Positions 12,562-24,980 of a DNA stretch of 64,000 nucleotides are shown here, piece by piece. The notes under the pieces are model-generated. The model made no database searches and was not told where the DNA came from. It worked only from the letters and a program-made list of their open reading frames with translations. Made by a program: the position numbers and the translations under genes. How positions within the stretch are numbered: position 1 is the first letter of the stretch; every line of letters begins with the position of its first letter. This DNA is from Gnetum montanum (taxonomy: Eukaryota; Streptophyta; Gnetopsida; Gnetales; Gnetaceae). Where the stretch lies: positions 244,114 through 308,113 of the forward strand of contig MNCI01007639.1 in the NCBI GenBank assembly GCA_015680685.1, written 5' to 3'.

Positions 12562-12689
12562 TTTTGTCAAACATGTCATAATGAGAAAAAGCCAAGTCAA
12601 GTGATGCCTCTTTGTAGCAACAACATGTAATGAATGTTTGTAAAGTAATAATACAACATAAAATAATCATCAATCACTGTGTAAAATTT

Positions 12690-13135
12690 GCAAGTTAAAG
12701 CTACTAGTTTAAGGTCTTAGTGGACCGTATTGAGACCTGAAACAAATGCTAACATTGCCAATTTAAGGTCGTAGCAGACCGTCACATATTATATAATTTG
12801 GTTTATGATATAGAATGAGTGGTGAGATGCCATATAGGACATGACAGATTGTTGATCGGGTTAAAGCATATGCTAGAATTGCTAGTTTAAGGTCTTTGCG
12901 GACCACTACTAGGTAGAGTTGAAAGCCAAAACTACTAGTTTAAGGTCTTTGCAGATCGTTAACAAGTAGATTTTAAAAGCTAAGTTTTGCTAGTTTAAGG
13001 TCTTTGCGGACCATCATTAGGCTACATTGTAAGTTAACGTCATATGTAAACCAAGATTGCCAATTTAAGGTCTTAGCGAACCATTAGTGGGTAGACTTTG
13101 TAAATATAGATGGCTAATTTAAGATGGAACAAAAT
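12690..13135 (-). repeat. Tandem array B of E2
   Basis: Spaced units read GCTAGTTTAAGGTCTTTGCGGACC and variants, with 40-60 bp between cores. The array lies between the start of RT (reverse strand) and the promoter of the antisense gene (+ strand). E1 has the short counterpart at 49318-49400. Confidence 0.8.
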
Positions 13136-13269
13136 TTTTGGTGGGCCCACGTGCTATGCTGTAGACAATCGCTACGCTAAGCTATTAGTATAACTTAATA
13201 GTGCTACACTACAAGGGATGTCCCACATTAATCGAGTCATGAAAATGACAAGTATTTTACCACATTAGC

Positions 13270-13277
13270 TATAAATA
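13270..13277 (+). promoter_or_regulatory. TATA box of the antisense gene in E2
   Basis: TATAAATA lies 134 bp before the ATG of exon 1 (13411), on the strand opposite to gag-pol. E1 has a TATA box at the equivalent place (49114-49121, reverse strand). This suggests the antisense gene has its own promoter, not LTR-driven transcription. Confidence 0.6.
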
Positions 13278-14383
13278 GGGGTTTATCCCTTGGTAAACTT
13301 GTCATTTTCATTGTCAAAGCTTAGAGCCCATACTCAGAGCATAACACGATTGCACAGAGAGAGTGAACTAGTGTAGCATAGCAATTGACAGGGAATTTTC
13401 AAGTGAGACAATGACACCCAAAGGTGAATGCAAGAACTGAGGACTTGCCAAAGTAGATGAGGTGAAAGACACTCTGAGGCACCTATCCAAGTTGCACGTT
13501 GAAGTGCGGGAGGAGGCTTCGTATGCTTGGTAAGTTAATACGCTGCCCTTGTTTTCCAGATGTTGTTATTGTTATTGTGGTGAAATTTTCATCCACTACC
13601 ACTATTTTGGTTACTGTTTTGGCCACCATGCCGTTATTGCCGCTAGTTGACTACAGCAACCATACGGATGCTATATTATGGTTGCATGCAACATCACCTT
13701 AACTGCCATTGTTAAGAATGGCAACTGCCTTATCGCAAGGGTTTGGATGATTCTAAGTGGCATAGCACATGCTTGGCACAGTGTACCATCTTTAAGAAGG
13801 GTTTAGTTATTTGTGAAATTTGTTAGGGTGATTTGTGCTTAATTGTAGCATAGCATGAGTTATTTTTTACAACAACATAGGGTTGATATGGCAAGGACAT
13901 TGAATTTGCTCTCATCTATGCTACTTAAGGCTATAATTTTTTTTACTCTTATGCTTGCTACGTTGCTATGCCTGTTACAGGGGTATGCTTATCATATTAT
14001 CATGCGTCTTCCTGTGCTTGTTCATTTGCTATCTTGCTACACTATGCATATCATAGTCATCACCCTTAAGCATACATGTAATTGTTACGTTGCATACCTA
14101 TTATGTTGTGGTATGTATCGTGTAACAATTACTGTAAGGCGAAGCCAGTGTTGTTACGCAGTACAATGCCTAATGGTTATGCTACGCTATAAGTGCCATT
14201 TTGTAATATCACCTATAATGCTCAACTCTATTTTCTATTAAAGAAAAATTTGCAACCGAGAGAACATGCTACGCTACATGCAAAGAAAGGTTACGCTACG
14301 CTATATGTGAATAGATGATTATGCTATGCTACATGTAAACTTTACCTGAACATAGTGCTAATGTTTGATGCTTTGTTGTGTAG

Positions 14384-14760
14384 GGTCATGTTAAAGCCCA
14401 TTCTGATTGTCCTTGAGATTTTAGGAGTCCTGTGTTGCCTTAGTGAACCAATGGCCAATGTTCCTCCTCCACATGCATGTTTGGGGTAGTAGGAGGTCTG
14501 GTTCTAGGAGGGTGCATGGGACTTCTTACAGTTCCTCCTCCACTATTTTAGTATGATCATTTGGTCACACTTATCAGTGGATACAGTAGTCGCAATCACG
14601 AAAACACTGTTACTCAGGGAAAATTGGGGTATTTTGAAATTTTTGACTGATGGGTCAATCGGGGGTGAGCAGGCAGAAGGCTCCAACTAGCACCCAAAAT
14701 GCTTGAGACACTTAAGTTGGATCTGGGACATGCTCGAGTATAAATCCTATTACTTATACA
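14384..14760 (+). other. Exon 2 of the E2 antisense gene, HAD/FCP1-like remnant
   Basis: After the acceptor TTGTTGTGTAG the frame reads KPILIVLEILGVL, which lines up with KRFLIVVELVGAL in the E1 copy and with motif I (hydrophobic strand, D-x-D-G-T/V-L) of FCP1/NIF-type HAD phosphatases. Glu replaces the nucleophile Asp and a hydrophobic residue replaces the second Asp. Two stops follow at about 14489, and the rest is too decayed to assign. Support comes mainly from agreement with E1. Confidence 0.4.
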
Positions 14761-16452
14761 ACACATTATTTGTTGCCCATCACATGGGCACCTATTTTTA
14801 GAACCCACCTGGGATCGTTTACTATGCTGGCGGGTGAATTCTGTGAAGGTATCTCATCATGTTGTGTAATCCATGTAACACTAGAAAAAGGTGTTAAGAG
14901 TATATATATATATATATTTTTTATTACCAAGTTTTATGTTGACAGGAATGGTCTTCACGGTGATACAGATGCCTTGGCGTTGGCACAGATGGCCTTGTAG
15001 GAGTTTTCCTCTATTGGGAATGTGCACGTTGGCATAATAGGCCAATTTCAGGGTGAGTTTAAAACCTACCTGACACGATATTCCCAATTTTATGGAAAGT
15101 GTAAGGAAGCTAGTTGGTTGGATAGGGAGTGGGTATCCCTCAAGCCACTTACCATTGAAGATGTGCTAGTAGATCTCTCACCATTTTCCATGCCATTTAA
15201 ACCTGGTACGCTAAACTGTGAATTTGCTATTATATGTTCAAGTGATGATCATTTTTTTGTTACTAATTTTTTATTTTTTTTATTTTGAAAACTATTACAG
15301 AGGTCACTATGATCACATCTAGGTATAATGAAACTAACCTCTTTTTCAAGTACGGGGAGGTAGAGGAGACCCAGCATTATCTCTGCAATGGGGCCCCAGC
15401 CACGCTTGTTAACAACCTTCAGGAGGCTGGGATCATAGGACTATTTTTGGCCATCAACCCAAGTGTCCTACCTGCTGAAATGCTTTCCCTAGTTGACTCC
15501 TTTTCCAAGAAGGCTGACTGCTTATGTACACGGGTTCATAGTGTATGGGTGGTGTTTGAAATCAATGACCAACTATTTACAGATCTTTTCAGTGTCCCTT
15601 CTAATGGTCTTCCTATAGGAGAAAAATCTAAGAAAGATGCAAACCATCAGGGGAACATTGAAGAGTGGCTAGAGGCGGCAAAGGACCAAAAGGGGATCTA
15701 CATCGAGAAGGTTAGGCTAGAGGTGGCCAAAACGATTTACCCTATCTTTTACATCCATGCCTTCCCCAAGCTACTCTCCCAAGGAAAAATCCTAGGAGTT
15801 GAACAGGCTTGGATAATGAGATATGTCATGGAAGAAGGGACTCACTACAATTAGGCCAAATACCTTTGCAAAGGCTTCTAGGTTGAAATGGTCAAACTCT
15901 GCAGGAAGCTTGAGTCCCTTTTCAACATGCACCATGCCTTCTTTATAGCCTACCTGTGGTGTTTCGTGGAATTCTTGGTAGTTTGCGAGAATGGTGTCTA
16001 GGTTCTACAAGACCACAGTCAAATTTCCAAACCATGGATTTTTCATGTATTCCATACCACATGATCCCAAGATCCCTTGGAAGCTATTGGGGAATCATTT
16101 TTGATGACGACTAGGGATCGGGTGGCACGCACCTTTCATGTCCAAGATAGCTTGGGAGAGGCACCTCCCATTAACATGGGAAATGTGACAAGGGGAGAAT
16201 GCCTCATTGTAGAAATAGTGGCAACTAGCTTGTAATGTAAGAGGTCTCGTCCTATAAAAGAGACTCCCCATACAAACCAAGAGAGGGGGAAGAAGCTATG
16301 ACTCAAACTTCGTAGAGTGCAACCTCCAATTGGTAAGTGTATTTTATTATTTGGCTAATGCTCGCTACGCTGCGCTACGCTAGGTAGTGTTGCATAGTGT
16401 AGCATATATTCTAAGTTGGTATATCTTGCCTACTGTGATTATGCTTTATTAG

Positions 16453-16854
16453 CAAAAGAAGAAGAAGAAGAAGGGGAGGAAGAGGTGATGACCCCTAGAA
16501 CAAGGATGACTGGTGAAGATGAAGAGGTTTTAGCCACAGAGGAAAGGGCCTTGGCTGACAAAGAAGGAGCCCCTACTATAGAAGAAAGGGCCTCAGCTAG
16601 TGAGGAAGAGGCCCCTACCGATGAAGAGAAGGCCTCTGCTGATGAAGAAAGGGCCCCAGCTGATGAGGAAGAGGCCCCTACTAATGAAGAAATGGCCCCA
16701 GTCGATGAGGAAGAGGCCCCTACCAATCAAGAAGAGGCCCTTTATGATGATCCTTTTGGTGAGTGTAGTTTAGTACTAGAGGGGCATATGAGTATTGAGG
16801 ACACTGCTACGTTGTTAGGTTAGCTGGAAGGAGAGGGGCTCCATTTTGACATTG
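16453..16854 (+). repeat. Acidic tandem-repeat exon of the E2 antisense gene
   Basis: Exon 5 begins after TTTATTAG with an E-rich run, then carries about eight copies of a 10-residue unit such as EEAPTDEEKA or EERAPADEEE, built from GAAGAGGCCCC-type DNA units. The N copy has shorter, related HEEAPAASG/HEETPATG units. It is probably disordered. The expansion is specific to E2. The serine-rich open frame on the opposite strand is its shadow. Confidence 0.7.
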
Positions 16855-18414
16855 GTGAGTTTGATTGCTTGTTTGATAGTGTATCGATGGGTGACCCCCC
16901 TGCTATCACCCCTGAGGGTTTGCTGGGTAGGAGCTTTACATTGTCATTTACATTATTCATCAGCTTTATCATGGTTCTTTCTGTTGTGGCTAACATGTTT
17001 CACCGTGCAACAGATACCACTGTTGATACTTTTGGCTCTTCTTCGATCTGCCTGCAACTATGGATCGCGACCCTTGACAAATTCACTTTTATGGAGGGGG
17101 TGGTCGATGACATGATTGACTGTCTAAAGTAGATCGACCCGAAAGTGGGTAAGTTAAAGTTGCTATGCTAGGTTTCCTATATTGTTACAGTCTCTCTATG
17201 TCACTATGACTAATGCTCTTTTGTGTGTAGTTGGTAGCCTCTCTTCTCAAGTGGGACCCTAAGTAAGTAGTTAAGGTAGAAGCTATGCCGAAATTCCCAT
17301 AGGAGGTAACCGAAGTACCTCATCACATATACGATGAAGCAAGAAAATGTGCGTTGTACTCGACACGCTCCCTGTGGGAATGCAGGCGTGTAAACGAAGA
17401 CCTCTGGAAATGGGTGCAAAGGCTTGAGAAGGAGAAGGCTAATCTAACTGCTGAGGTGGGGGATCTCCAATCCAAGAATGAATTCCTATTGGCCCAAGAC
17501 ACTAATGATGGTAGTTGGCACATAGCCATCATCGACTATGCAAGATATTGGATGGCCATGCGACGCAACAAGAAAGCCACACATGAAATAATCGAACAAC
17601 GCATGCAAATGGACCTTCTAGCCTAGAAGAACCAAGATTGGAAGGATTATAGCGTGAAGGTTTATGAGTGGGGGTAGGCACAGAAGAATCACAAACACAT
17701 GTATAAATTGGAACGTGACGCCTACCATAAACAGTATTATGATGCTTCCATCAAGTTGCATACCTATGAAGTATTCCTTGACATTATTGGTGCTTTTGGG
17801 GCTTATGATAGGTTCATGAAATAGGTGACAGTTAGTGAATCTCCCAAAAGGGAGATGACGTTTCCCGCAGGTGAGACCACCACTACTATGTTTTCTCTAG
17901 GACCACCGATATGGATAGCCGTGGAAAAGGAGAAAGCTGTAGCAAACTCTAATTTGGTAGAGAGGAATTGGGTTGACATTACTGAGGAGGAGATCTTACA
18001 ATGCCTCGCAGCTGGCATGGATCAGATACCCCCTGAAACAGATGCGGGGCCATCTCAGGTTAGTCACTTTTATTTATTTATGGTGTGATAATTTATTTTA
18101 TAAAAATCTTTGTCATAGCTCTAACTAATTGTTTTATTTTCTTTGTTATGTAGTATCCAAATGAAAATGTAGGATCCACTGAGGCAGGGGATGGTGGTGT
18201 AGGCAAAGACTCATAGCGTAGTGACAGAGAATTTTATTCTTGTCTTTGGATTCTTAAAAAAATTTTGTAAACCTTATTGATTAATATTTTGAATGAAGTA
18301 TGGAATATAAAAATATTTATTTCATTTTGGTTAGTGTGTTGTATTTTTTAGTCTATTCTTTGTCTCTTTTTTTATTAATTAATTAAGCTCCTTGGGAGCA
18401 TCTCATTTTAGTTT

Positions 18415-18605
18415 TAGGCCATTTCAGACTGTAACAATAGTTTAAGGCCATTCCGGGCCATCGCTAGTTTTAGGCCATTTCGGGCCATTGGTAGTTTTGG
18501 GCCTTTTCGGGCCGTTGGTAGTTTTAGGCCATTTCGGGCCGTTGGATGATGGTAAAGAAAACTTTTGTCAGTTTTAGGCCTTAATGAGCCATTTCATGAC
18601 GTAAA
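18415..18605 (-). repeat. Array A of E2
   Basis: Five or six units read TAGTTTTAGGCCATTTCGGGCCATT. The reverse complement is the AATGGCCTAAAACTA core seen in E1 (33190-33250) and E4 (61855-61940). It lies between the 3' end of the antisense gene and the PR end of E2. Confidence 0.85.
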
Positions 18606-18777
18606 CAGTGGGTGTAATGTGAATGATTTTAACAATAAGGAAAATGTTAGCGTAAATGAATGAATATGAAGAAAATAGTGCTAAGAATGAATGTATGGCT
18701 GATGTAAGTGGTGATCATGTTGGAAGTAGTGCAGTAGTTATGCTAACGCAAGTAACGATCATTCTTGCAGCTACTTC

Positions 18778-19660
18778 CTAACCCATCGTGGGCTCGATGA
18801 TGTATAAGGCCGAGGGGCTTTGTTGTGGTATTCTTCTATATCATTATCTACCACTTGAAAAGGCAACTTAGCCCACGTAGTTTCATTTTCTGAGCTGGCG
18901 TTTTAGGTTAGTTGATTAGCCAAACAAGTAGCATCGGTGGGGATAGGCAATTCATTTTCAGAGGTTATTACTTCTGAACCCTGCTCCATGTCAACATTGT
19001 TTATTGCTTGGATGGCCACTTCGTCATCAGAGATTACCACCTCCCTGCCCGCATAAGGTAGGTGGATCTCTTGATGTATGGGTGAAGAGATGGTCTTGAG
19101 TTGGGCTAATCAAAACCTCCCCAAGATCAGGTTAAACCCAGGGATCTCTTCTACCATGATGAATGTTGTGCTTGTGGGGAACTGGTCCCTTGCCACAAAG
19201 TTGATGTGGACAGTTCCCTTTACCACTACCCATGCTCCATTGAATGACTTCAAACACAGGGTTATTGTGGGTTTGATTTGATCAACCAAGCCCAGTTTGT
19301 CCACTATAGGGAATGTGATGACATTTGTAGCAGCCCTATCATCAACATGTACTCATTGAATCTTGTGCTGACTGACCTAAATTGTGAGGAACACGGGTGC
19401 TATTATGTCCTAGCCCTTCTTAGGGTCATCCTTAATGGATTTTTCACAGAATGTCAACTGAGCTAGCCACAGTTCTTTGGGTGTAGAAGGAAGCATAACC
19501 GCATGGATTTCTTTCTCCTCCTCTAGCATGTTTTCGTCAATCAGTATCGACGTTAACGTGTGAACCAATGCCTCACGGTGTGCAGTGGAGGTCATTACCA
19601 GTTCATACAGGCTTAAGGTTGTATTATTTTGTTTTAGAGCCTATTTGACTTGAGTAAGGG
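18778..19660 (-). pseudogene. Protease (PR) module of E2 (decayed)
   Basis: This is a retropepsin-type aspartic protease that would cleave the gag-pol products. On the reverse strand: a HREALVHTLTSI-like N-terminal block (19595-19410), the active-site region VHVDDRAATNV at about 19320-19355 with D-D-R in place of D-T/S-G, LGLVDQIKPT, CLKSFNGA, and EEIPGFNLILGR-F. It ends in a basic C-terminus with stop at 18780-18778. Stops interrupt it and the glycine of the active site is lost. Confidence 0.75.
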
Positions 19661-22565
19661 ACTTTAGAAGGTCCTATCCATTTTCTTGTTGTTTGCTACA
19701 CTTCTCTTCCTCCATTTTTCCTAGGAGATGAATCTCTTAGGGAGGAGTAGTTTCAAGTTTGGGGCTGGAACTTCTTAGGTAGGATGGTGATGATTGTGTG
19801 TGTGTAGCGGTGTCAACTATTGATGATGAGGGGGGTGTAGGCATGAAGGACAAGGGGGTAGGCTTGGGGGGACTTGATGTGGTACGTTCCTTGGCCGTCT
19901 TATCCATCAGACACTCTTCCCCTTTTTTTGAATGGGGAGGTTGTGGGGCTGTTTTAAATTGGCTCTATGTGGTAGGGGCAGTTGAGGGTTTCGGCCTCCT
20001 AATGAAAAATGGTGCTTGTGGTGTTAGAGTGGACGAAAGCATAGTTTTGAACATGAAGGGTGCAGGGGCAGATGTCTAAGGGGGAAACTTGAGGATGAAT
20101 GGTTTTTGTGGTATCTTTTTTGCCATTGTTGGTGTTGCTACACTACGTTGAGGCACAAGAACCAAAAATGGCTGCTGTGGTGGTTCTGGGTTACTATCAA
20201 TGCCAATTATGTTGATGACATACCCTGCATTGTTGGCATTGAGGGGGTCCTTGTAGATGTGCATGGATTGATTTTCAGGGCAGACAAGGTTGCTTTCATC
20301 CAGAATCAACGTCCCCTAATCAATCATTCATTGGATGTAATCTTTTAATGCTAAAAAGCAATCTGTGTCATGACTACAAAGTTAATGGTAGTCACAGAAC
20401 CATTCTAGCTGGAAGGTCTTAGGAATTGGTGGCTCGTTGGGCGTAGCCAAGGAGGGATTCCTAAGAAGTTTGCAATACTGTTGATGCCATTTGGTCACCT
20501 CCTTCGACATTCACTTATGTTGAATATACCTAGCCCCCAAAAATTGCTTCAGAAGTTCTAAAGGCTTGATGGGTATACGGGTGTATTTGGAGCGGTCTTT
20601 ACGCTCAAAGTTGGATTTAGGCTGGGTTGATGCCTTTGGTGCTAACGCTAAGGGTTGAGCAGCATTATTTAAGCTAGGCATGGGGTTAGTCGATGTTGTG
20701 GCTGCCTTTTTATTGTTGTTGGGTTTGGCCTCATTTTCTATGGTGGCCACTGTGGCTATCGTAGCCTTGCCCTTCTCTTTGTCCTTTTTGACATATGCAT
20801 TTTTGTATGCAACATAGGTCAGGTCTTTACTAGCTTTGACCGCATCTTGAATGCTCTTTGTTTGGGCGAAGGCTTGACTGAGAGAGCGTGGGGCTAGGTA
20901 GTACAATTTTGACTTAAGAAAGTCATTTACTTCCCCCTTGAATATAGCCAATAGATGAGCCTCCATGATAGGCTCACGGATCTCATTCAGGGTAGTGCTC
21001 CACCACTGTATAAACTTTTGCACCGACTCCAACAGGTCTTGCTTGACGCTCATCAACTGATCTAGTGTGACTTCAAGTTTTAAGTTATACTTGAAGAGGG
21101 TCACAAACTAAGTCATTAGCTCCTCCAGAGTTGAGATGGAGGTGCGTGGGAGCATGCAGTACCAGTCTAAAGCTTTGCCTACCAAAGACATAGCAAAGAC
21201 ACAGATAATACTGTGCAGCCACTGCTACAATAACAAAGATTCAAATCTAAATGTGAATAGATGTGCATTGGGATTGCCCTCCCCATTATATTTTGTGAAT
21301 TGGGGAAGGGACATCCCAAGGGGTAACGTGAGCATGGGAATGACCAGGCTGATGGGGTCATCATGGTAGAAATCCATAACCTGCACTGTGTCAAAATTAG
21401 CAACGTTGAGATGTTTAATCTCTTTAGTCAGGGTTTGGATAAGTTGGAACACTTGGTCTAGACCTAGGAACAATGTAGAAGGTTGTGAGATTGTAGGGGC
21501 AACCATTGTTGATGGCATTGTAAGGGTAGTAGCCTAGCTCATAGGGGGTACCGTTGGGGCTGCTCCTGCAAAGGGTGTTGCCTATGCGGTCCACCATCCA
21601 GTGGGTGGTGCTATTGAAGCGACAGCTAGTGATGGTGCTGTAGGGTTAGTCACTTACATGACTAATGGGGCAGACCATAGTCTCATGCTTGGTTGTACCA
21701 TTTTCGGGACATGATATGCTTGGTGGTAAACGTAGTGTGACATCTGGGAGGATTGTGAAATAGGGAAAGAAGTGGTCAAGGCCCACCATGCAATTGGGGG
21801 TGGGGCTACCATTGATGGTAGGATGGGCGTGGATGATGGAATGGGAGTGGGAACCCCATGTAGCTGTGAGGTAGGCACAATATGCACATACAATAATGTA
21901 GCTATGACTGGCATTTGGTACAATGACAAGACAGAATGAGGAGGGAGAGTGCCTAGGAAGAAAACTGAAGGGGTGGTGTGTTGGTACGTTGAGGGTACAG
22001 GATGGCTGCCCATGGCTGATGAAAGTGTAGGTTGTGCTAGAGTCGTGGTAATCATAAAAGTGGTGGATGCAAAAAGTGGGTTTGACCAAAAGATCACAGT
22101 GGGAGGGATAGTCATAGGGTAAGTCTGGCCACCATCCTTGGATTAGGAGTCCAGGTCTTCTTGTTCTTCTTGGAATGCTTCATCGTAATGGGATGCCGTG
22201 TCCTGCTGTTCCCTAGACCTACTCATTTGTGTGAGTTGGTTCAGGACCCATTGATACGATTCAGTCAACGAGATAATGATATCAGGGGTGGGGATAAATT
22301 CCCTCCCATTCCGATGAAGGAACTCGAAGTTACATTTGTCTTCGAGTTCTTGGTGATCCAAGGGTAGATTTTCCTGGATCTTTGCGTAGAGGAACTCATA
22401 ATGCTCCGTGTCTTGCGCCAATAACTTAGGTGATAGATGTCAAATCCTAAGAGACTAGCATGGTGCCAACACTAGGCTAGGTGGTCTCTCAACACCTATG
22501 ATGATTTGATCTGAGAAAGGAACCTCAAGGTTTGAGGTGGGAACTATGATTGTTGGCAGAATCAT
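19661..22565 (-). pseudogene. gag of E2 (decayed)
   Basis: Capsid/nucleocapsid polyprotein. The ATG at 22565 is chosen because an open but interrupted frame joins it to the conserved segment at 22421-22143 (YEFLYAKIQENLPL...REFIPTPD-IISLTESY). The core at 21518-20511 reads IMDFYHDDPISL-like, LPLGMSLPQFTKYNGEGNPNAHL, then VTLDQLMSVKQDLLESVQKFIQWWS and GEVNDFLKSKLYYLAP. The knuckle near 20380-20420 keeps C-D-Y-H and D-C around stops. Pro-rich P-F-L-V-L-V-P and P-F-I-L-K-F-P repeats lie near 20080-20190. Several stops and at least one frameshift. Confidence 0.85.
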
Positions 22566-22783
22566 TTTTCATGATTAAAGGGAAGTTGTAAACAAGAAAC
22601 ACAGAAATCAATAGGCGATTGGAGGCTTTTCATCCTGCCGAGTTCCAAAGGAATCATCGTCATGACCAGTCTGCACCACACGATGCGTAAACAACTGTGA
22701 GGGTGTCACATTTACGCTAGTGGGTGATGGGGTACACATAGTGTGCAAGACTACCCGAAGCACACAAAAAGGGCATCAAAAAG

Positions 22784-22801
22784 GCCCTTCTTCTAGCACC
22801 A
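22784..22801 (-). promoter_or_regulatory. Primer binding site of E2
   Basis: The reverse strand reads TGGTGCTAGAAGAAGGGC, 6 nt inside the LTR end. The initial TGG would pair with a tRNA CCA end. Near-identical sites occur in E1, E4 and N. I cannot assign the tRNA with confidence. Confidence 0.65.
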
Positions 22802-23336
22802 AAAAACTATTGCAATAGAAAATGTTGGTGGCTAGAACACTGAGAGGTTGCCGGGTGAACTGTTTAACCTTGAATACGTGCAAGGGCTATGCTGAAGAGA
22901 AACAGAAGAGGGGTGCCCTGAACGGTCTGATAGATTAAATAGGGACTTAATTGGTGTATCTTAACCTTTCGTAAATGCTTGTTTCGAAAGCGAGGCACAC
23001 AGAGTAAATCGATGATCAATAAATGTAAAGCGATGAAAATAGTGCAAAATAATGATGATAGTAAGCAAATAGCAAAACAGACTTGGGTGAGAAAGTGCAC
23101 TACCCCAAGGTCATGGGTTTGATCCTTTGCTTTGTTGAAAGGTGTATAATAGAACACGCAACATGGAAGAGGCATAGCTTACACAGAGCAGTATGGTCGT
23201 AGATCTTTGAACTGTAGAACCAACCAACAAACTCAAAGCCAACTAGAGTGCTAAAAATTGCCAACTATGCTCTTCGAAAGCTAGCTTAAAAGCCAATCAC
23301 CACCCAAGCCAACCCTTCAAGCATTTTTTGCTGGGG

Positions 23337-23344
23337 TATTTATA
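23337..23344 (-). promoter_or_regulatory. TATA box of the E2 5' LTR
   Basis: TATTTATA (TATAAATA on the reverse strand), about 530 bp from the LTR inner end and in the same context (TATAGGACTAGG on the + strand) as the F LTR. Confidence 0.6.
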
Positions 23345-24048
23345 GGACTAGGAGCAGGAGAAAAATGTGGTCAAGATGCCATGTGTCCTGGGCCCCACAA
23401 GGTGCAAACATGGCTATACTATGTAGGTGTGCAATGCTGGCGGTGAGCTTTGTTACGCTATGACCATATTGCTGAAACTGCATGTGCCAAAATCCAGTGT
23501 GCCAACAATGCAAGAAAAATGGAGCCTATGATCCAAGACTACATCTTCCCTACTCTTGCAAGTAGGGTCAAGCGTAGGAACAATTTATGGGAATTGACAA
23601 GGGGTATGAAAAATGAAGCAAACTTGCTAATTTTGTCTGCCAAAGAGATATCAAGGCAAGAATAATCATTGCCAACAAGTTATAGAGCTAACCGAAGACA
23701 TCTTGATGCCTCCATGTTAATGTTGCACTACCCATGCTGTTCAGCACATTGGCATAGCATAAGTAACTACTCGCTATGCTATGCTACACTATGTAGCGTA
23801 GCATAGCGTAGCCACTAGTATTGATAGAAAACGTGCATAGGAGCCAAGAGCATTTGTGTGAGGCTTGGTCAAGAAAACAACTACAAATTTTGTCTCCATG
23901 TCGAAAAGCCTTCGGACTTGCTGAATTCATCTTTGGAACATTTCTGTCATTTTTGCATTGTTACTACATTGTGCTATGCTATGTAGCGTAGCACAGCATA
24001 GTAGCCAATGTATCATGCTTCCTTGTTCAACCTGCCATTTTCTACCAA

Positions 24049-24980
24049 GAAACCTTGCTTGAGGCTTAAGGGCTAAGTGGGAGAACTAGTTTTGGAGGCC
24101 GAAGTGTTTCCAAGTGAAATCTTCTTGTTGGAGTTACTTGGCAAATTGGGGCTTTTGTGCACTTTGTCCCTATTACGCTCTACTACGTTGCATAGCGTAG
24201 CACCCTGTGTTGGTGGAGTAAGTTTTCTTGATGGTTGCAACATGGGCAAATGCTTTGGAAGACCAACTTGTCATCAAATTGCATCTTGGATTCTTGATTG
24301 ATCTCTTTGAGGCTTGCTACGCTGCATAATGCAGCGTAGTGTAGTATATTTCTATGCTAGAAACCCTGCTTGAGGCTTAAGGGCTAAGTGGGAGAACTAG
24401 TTTTGGAGGCCGAAGTGTTTCCAAGTGAAATCTTCTTGTTGGAGTTACTTGGCAAATTGGGGCCTTTGTGCACTTTGTCCCTATTACGTTCTACTACGCT
24501 GCATAGCGTAGCACCCTGTGTTGGAGTAAGTTTTCTTGATGGTTGCAACATGGGCAAATGCTTTGGAAGATCAACTTGTCATCAACTTACATCTTGGATG
24601 CTTGATTGATCTCTTTGAGGCTTGCTACGCTGCATAATGCAGCGTAGTGTAGTAGATTTCTATGCTAGAAACCCTGCTTAAGGCTTAAGGGCTAAGTGGG
24701 AGAACTAGTTTTGGAGGCCGAAGTGTTTCCAAGTGCAATCTTCTTGTTGGAGTTACTTGGCAAATTGGGGCCTTTGTGCACTTTGTCCCTATTACGCTCT
24801 ACTACGCTACATAGCGTAGTACCCTGTGTTGGTGGAGCAAGTTTTTTTGATGGTTGCAACATGGGAAAATGATTTGGAAGACCAACTTGTCATCAACTTA
24901 CATCTTGGACACTTGATTGATCTCTTCGAGGCTTGCTACACTATGCAATGCAGCGTAGTGTAGTAGATTTCTATGCTAGA
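24049..24980. repeat. Triplicated ~310-bp segment in the U3 of the E2 LTR
   Basis: Three direct copies start at about 24061, 24372 and 24680, with spacings of 311 and 308 bp and very few differences. Each contains GGCTAAGTGGGAGAACTAG and two palindromes (TACGYTGCATAGCGTAGC and GCTACGCTGCATAATGCAGCGTAG). Two nearly identical open frames (24077-24301, 24388-24609) are by-products of the repeat, not genes. Confidence 0.9.

Larger units (their letters stand above)
13411..18216 (+). pseudogene. Antisense multi-exon accessory gene, E2 copy
   Basis: The gene runs opposite to the E2 gag-pol. Proposed exons from GT-AG borders and comparison with E1: 13411-13528, 14384-~14760 (HAD-like), ~14953-15194, 15301-16330, 16453-16854, ~17014-17148, 17231-18058, 18154-18216. 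Exon 4 (15301-16330) encodes a ~340-residue unassigned domain with FFKYGEVEETQHYLC, a block ending LFSVPSNGLP, and VRLEVAKTIYPIF; its first half reads open to about 15854. Exon 5 is acidic. Exon 7 is a predicted coiled coil (STRSLWECRRVNEDLW, ending EEILQCLAAGMDQ). In-frame stops occur in exons 1, 2, 4, 5 and 7, so this copy is dead. Position and orientation recall the antisense ORFs of Tat elements, but those lie after integrase; this one lies between PR and RT. Function is unknown. Confidence 0.65.

Noticed and set aside
13855-14241. 128-residue hydrophobic open frame, membrane-protein-like
   Set aside because: It lies in intron 1 of the E2 antisense gene, with T-rich and TACGCT-rich sequence; no counterpart in E1.
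14901-14922. TA microsatellite as a regulatory site
   Set aside because: A short (TA)n run in a decayed intron; no conservation seen in E1.
16439-16726. Serine-rich open frame on the reverse strand
   Set aside because: It is the shadow of the acidic GAAGAGGCC repeat of exon 5.
21646-22115. Two overlapping ~150-residue open frames on the reverse strand in E2
   Set aside because: They are alternative frames of the low-complexity Pro/Gln-rich gag linker; only one can be part of gag and neither is a separate gene.
24077-24609. Two nearly identical ~73-residue open frames
   Set aside because: They come from the triplicated LTR segment and lack any conserved counterpart in other LTRs.
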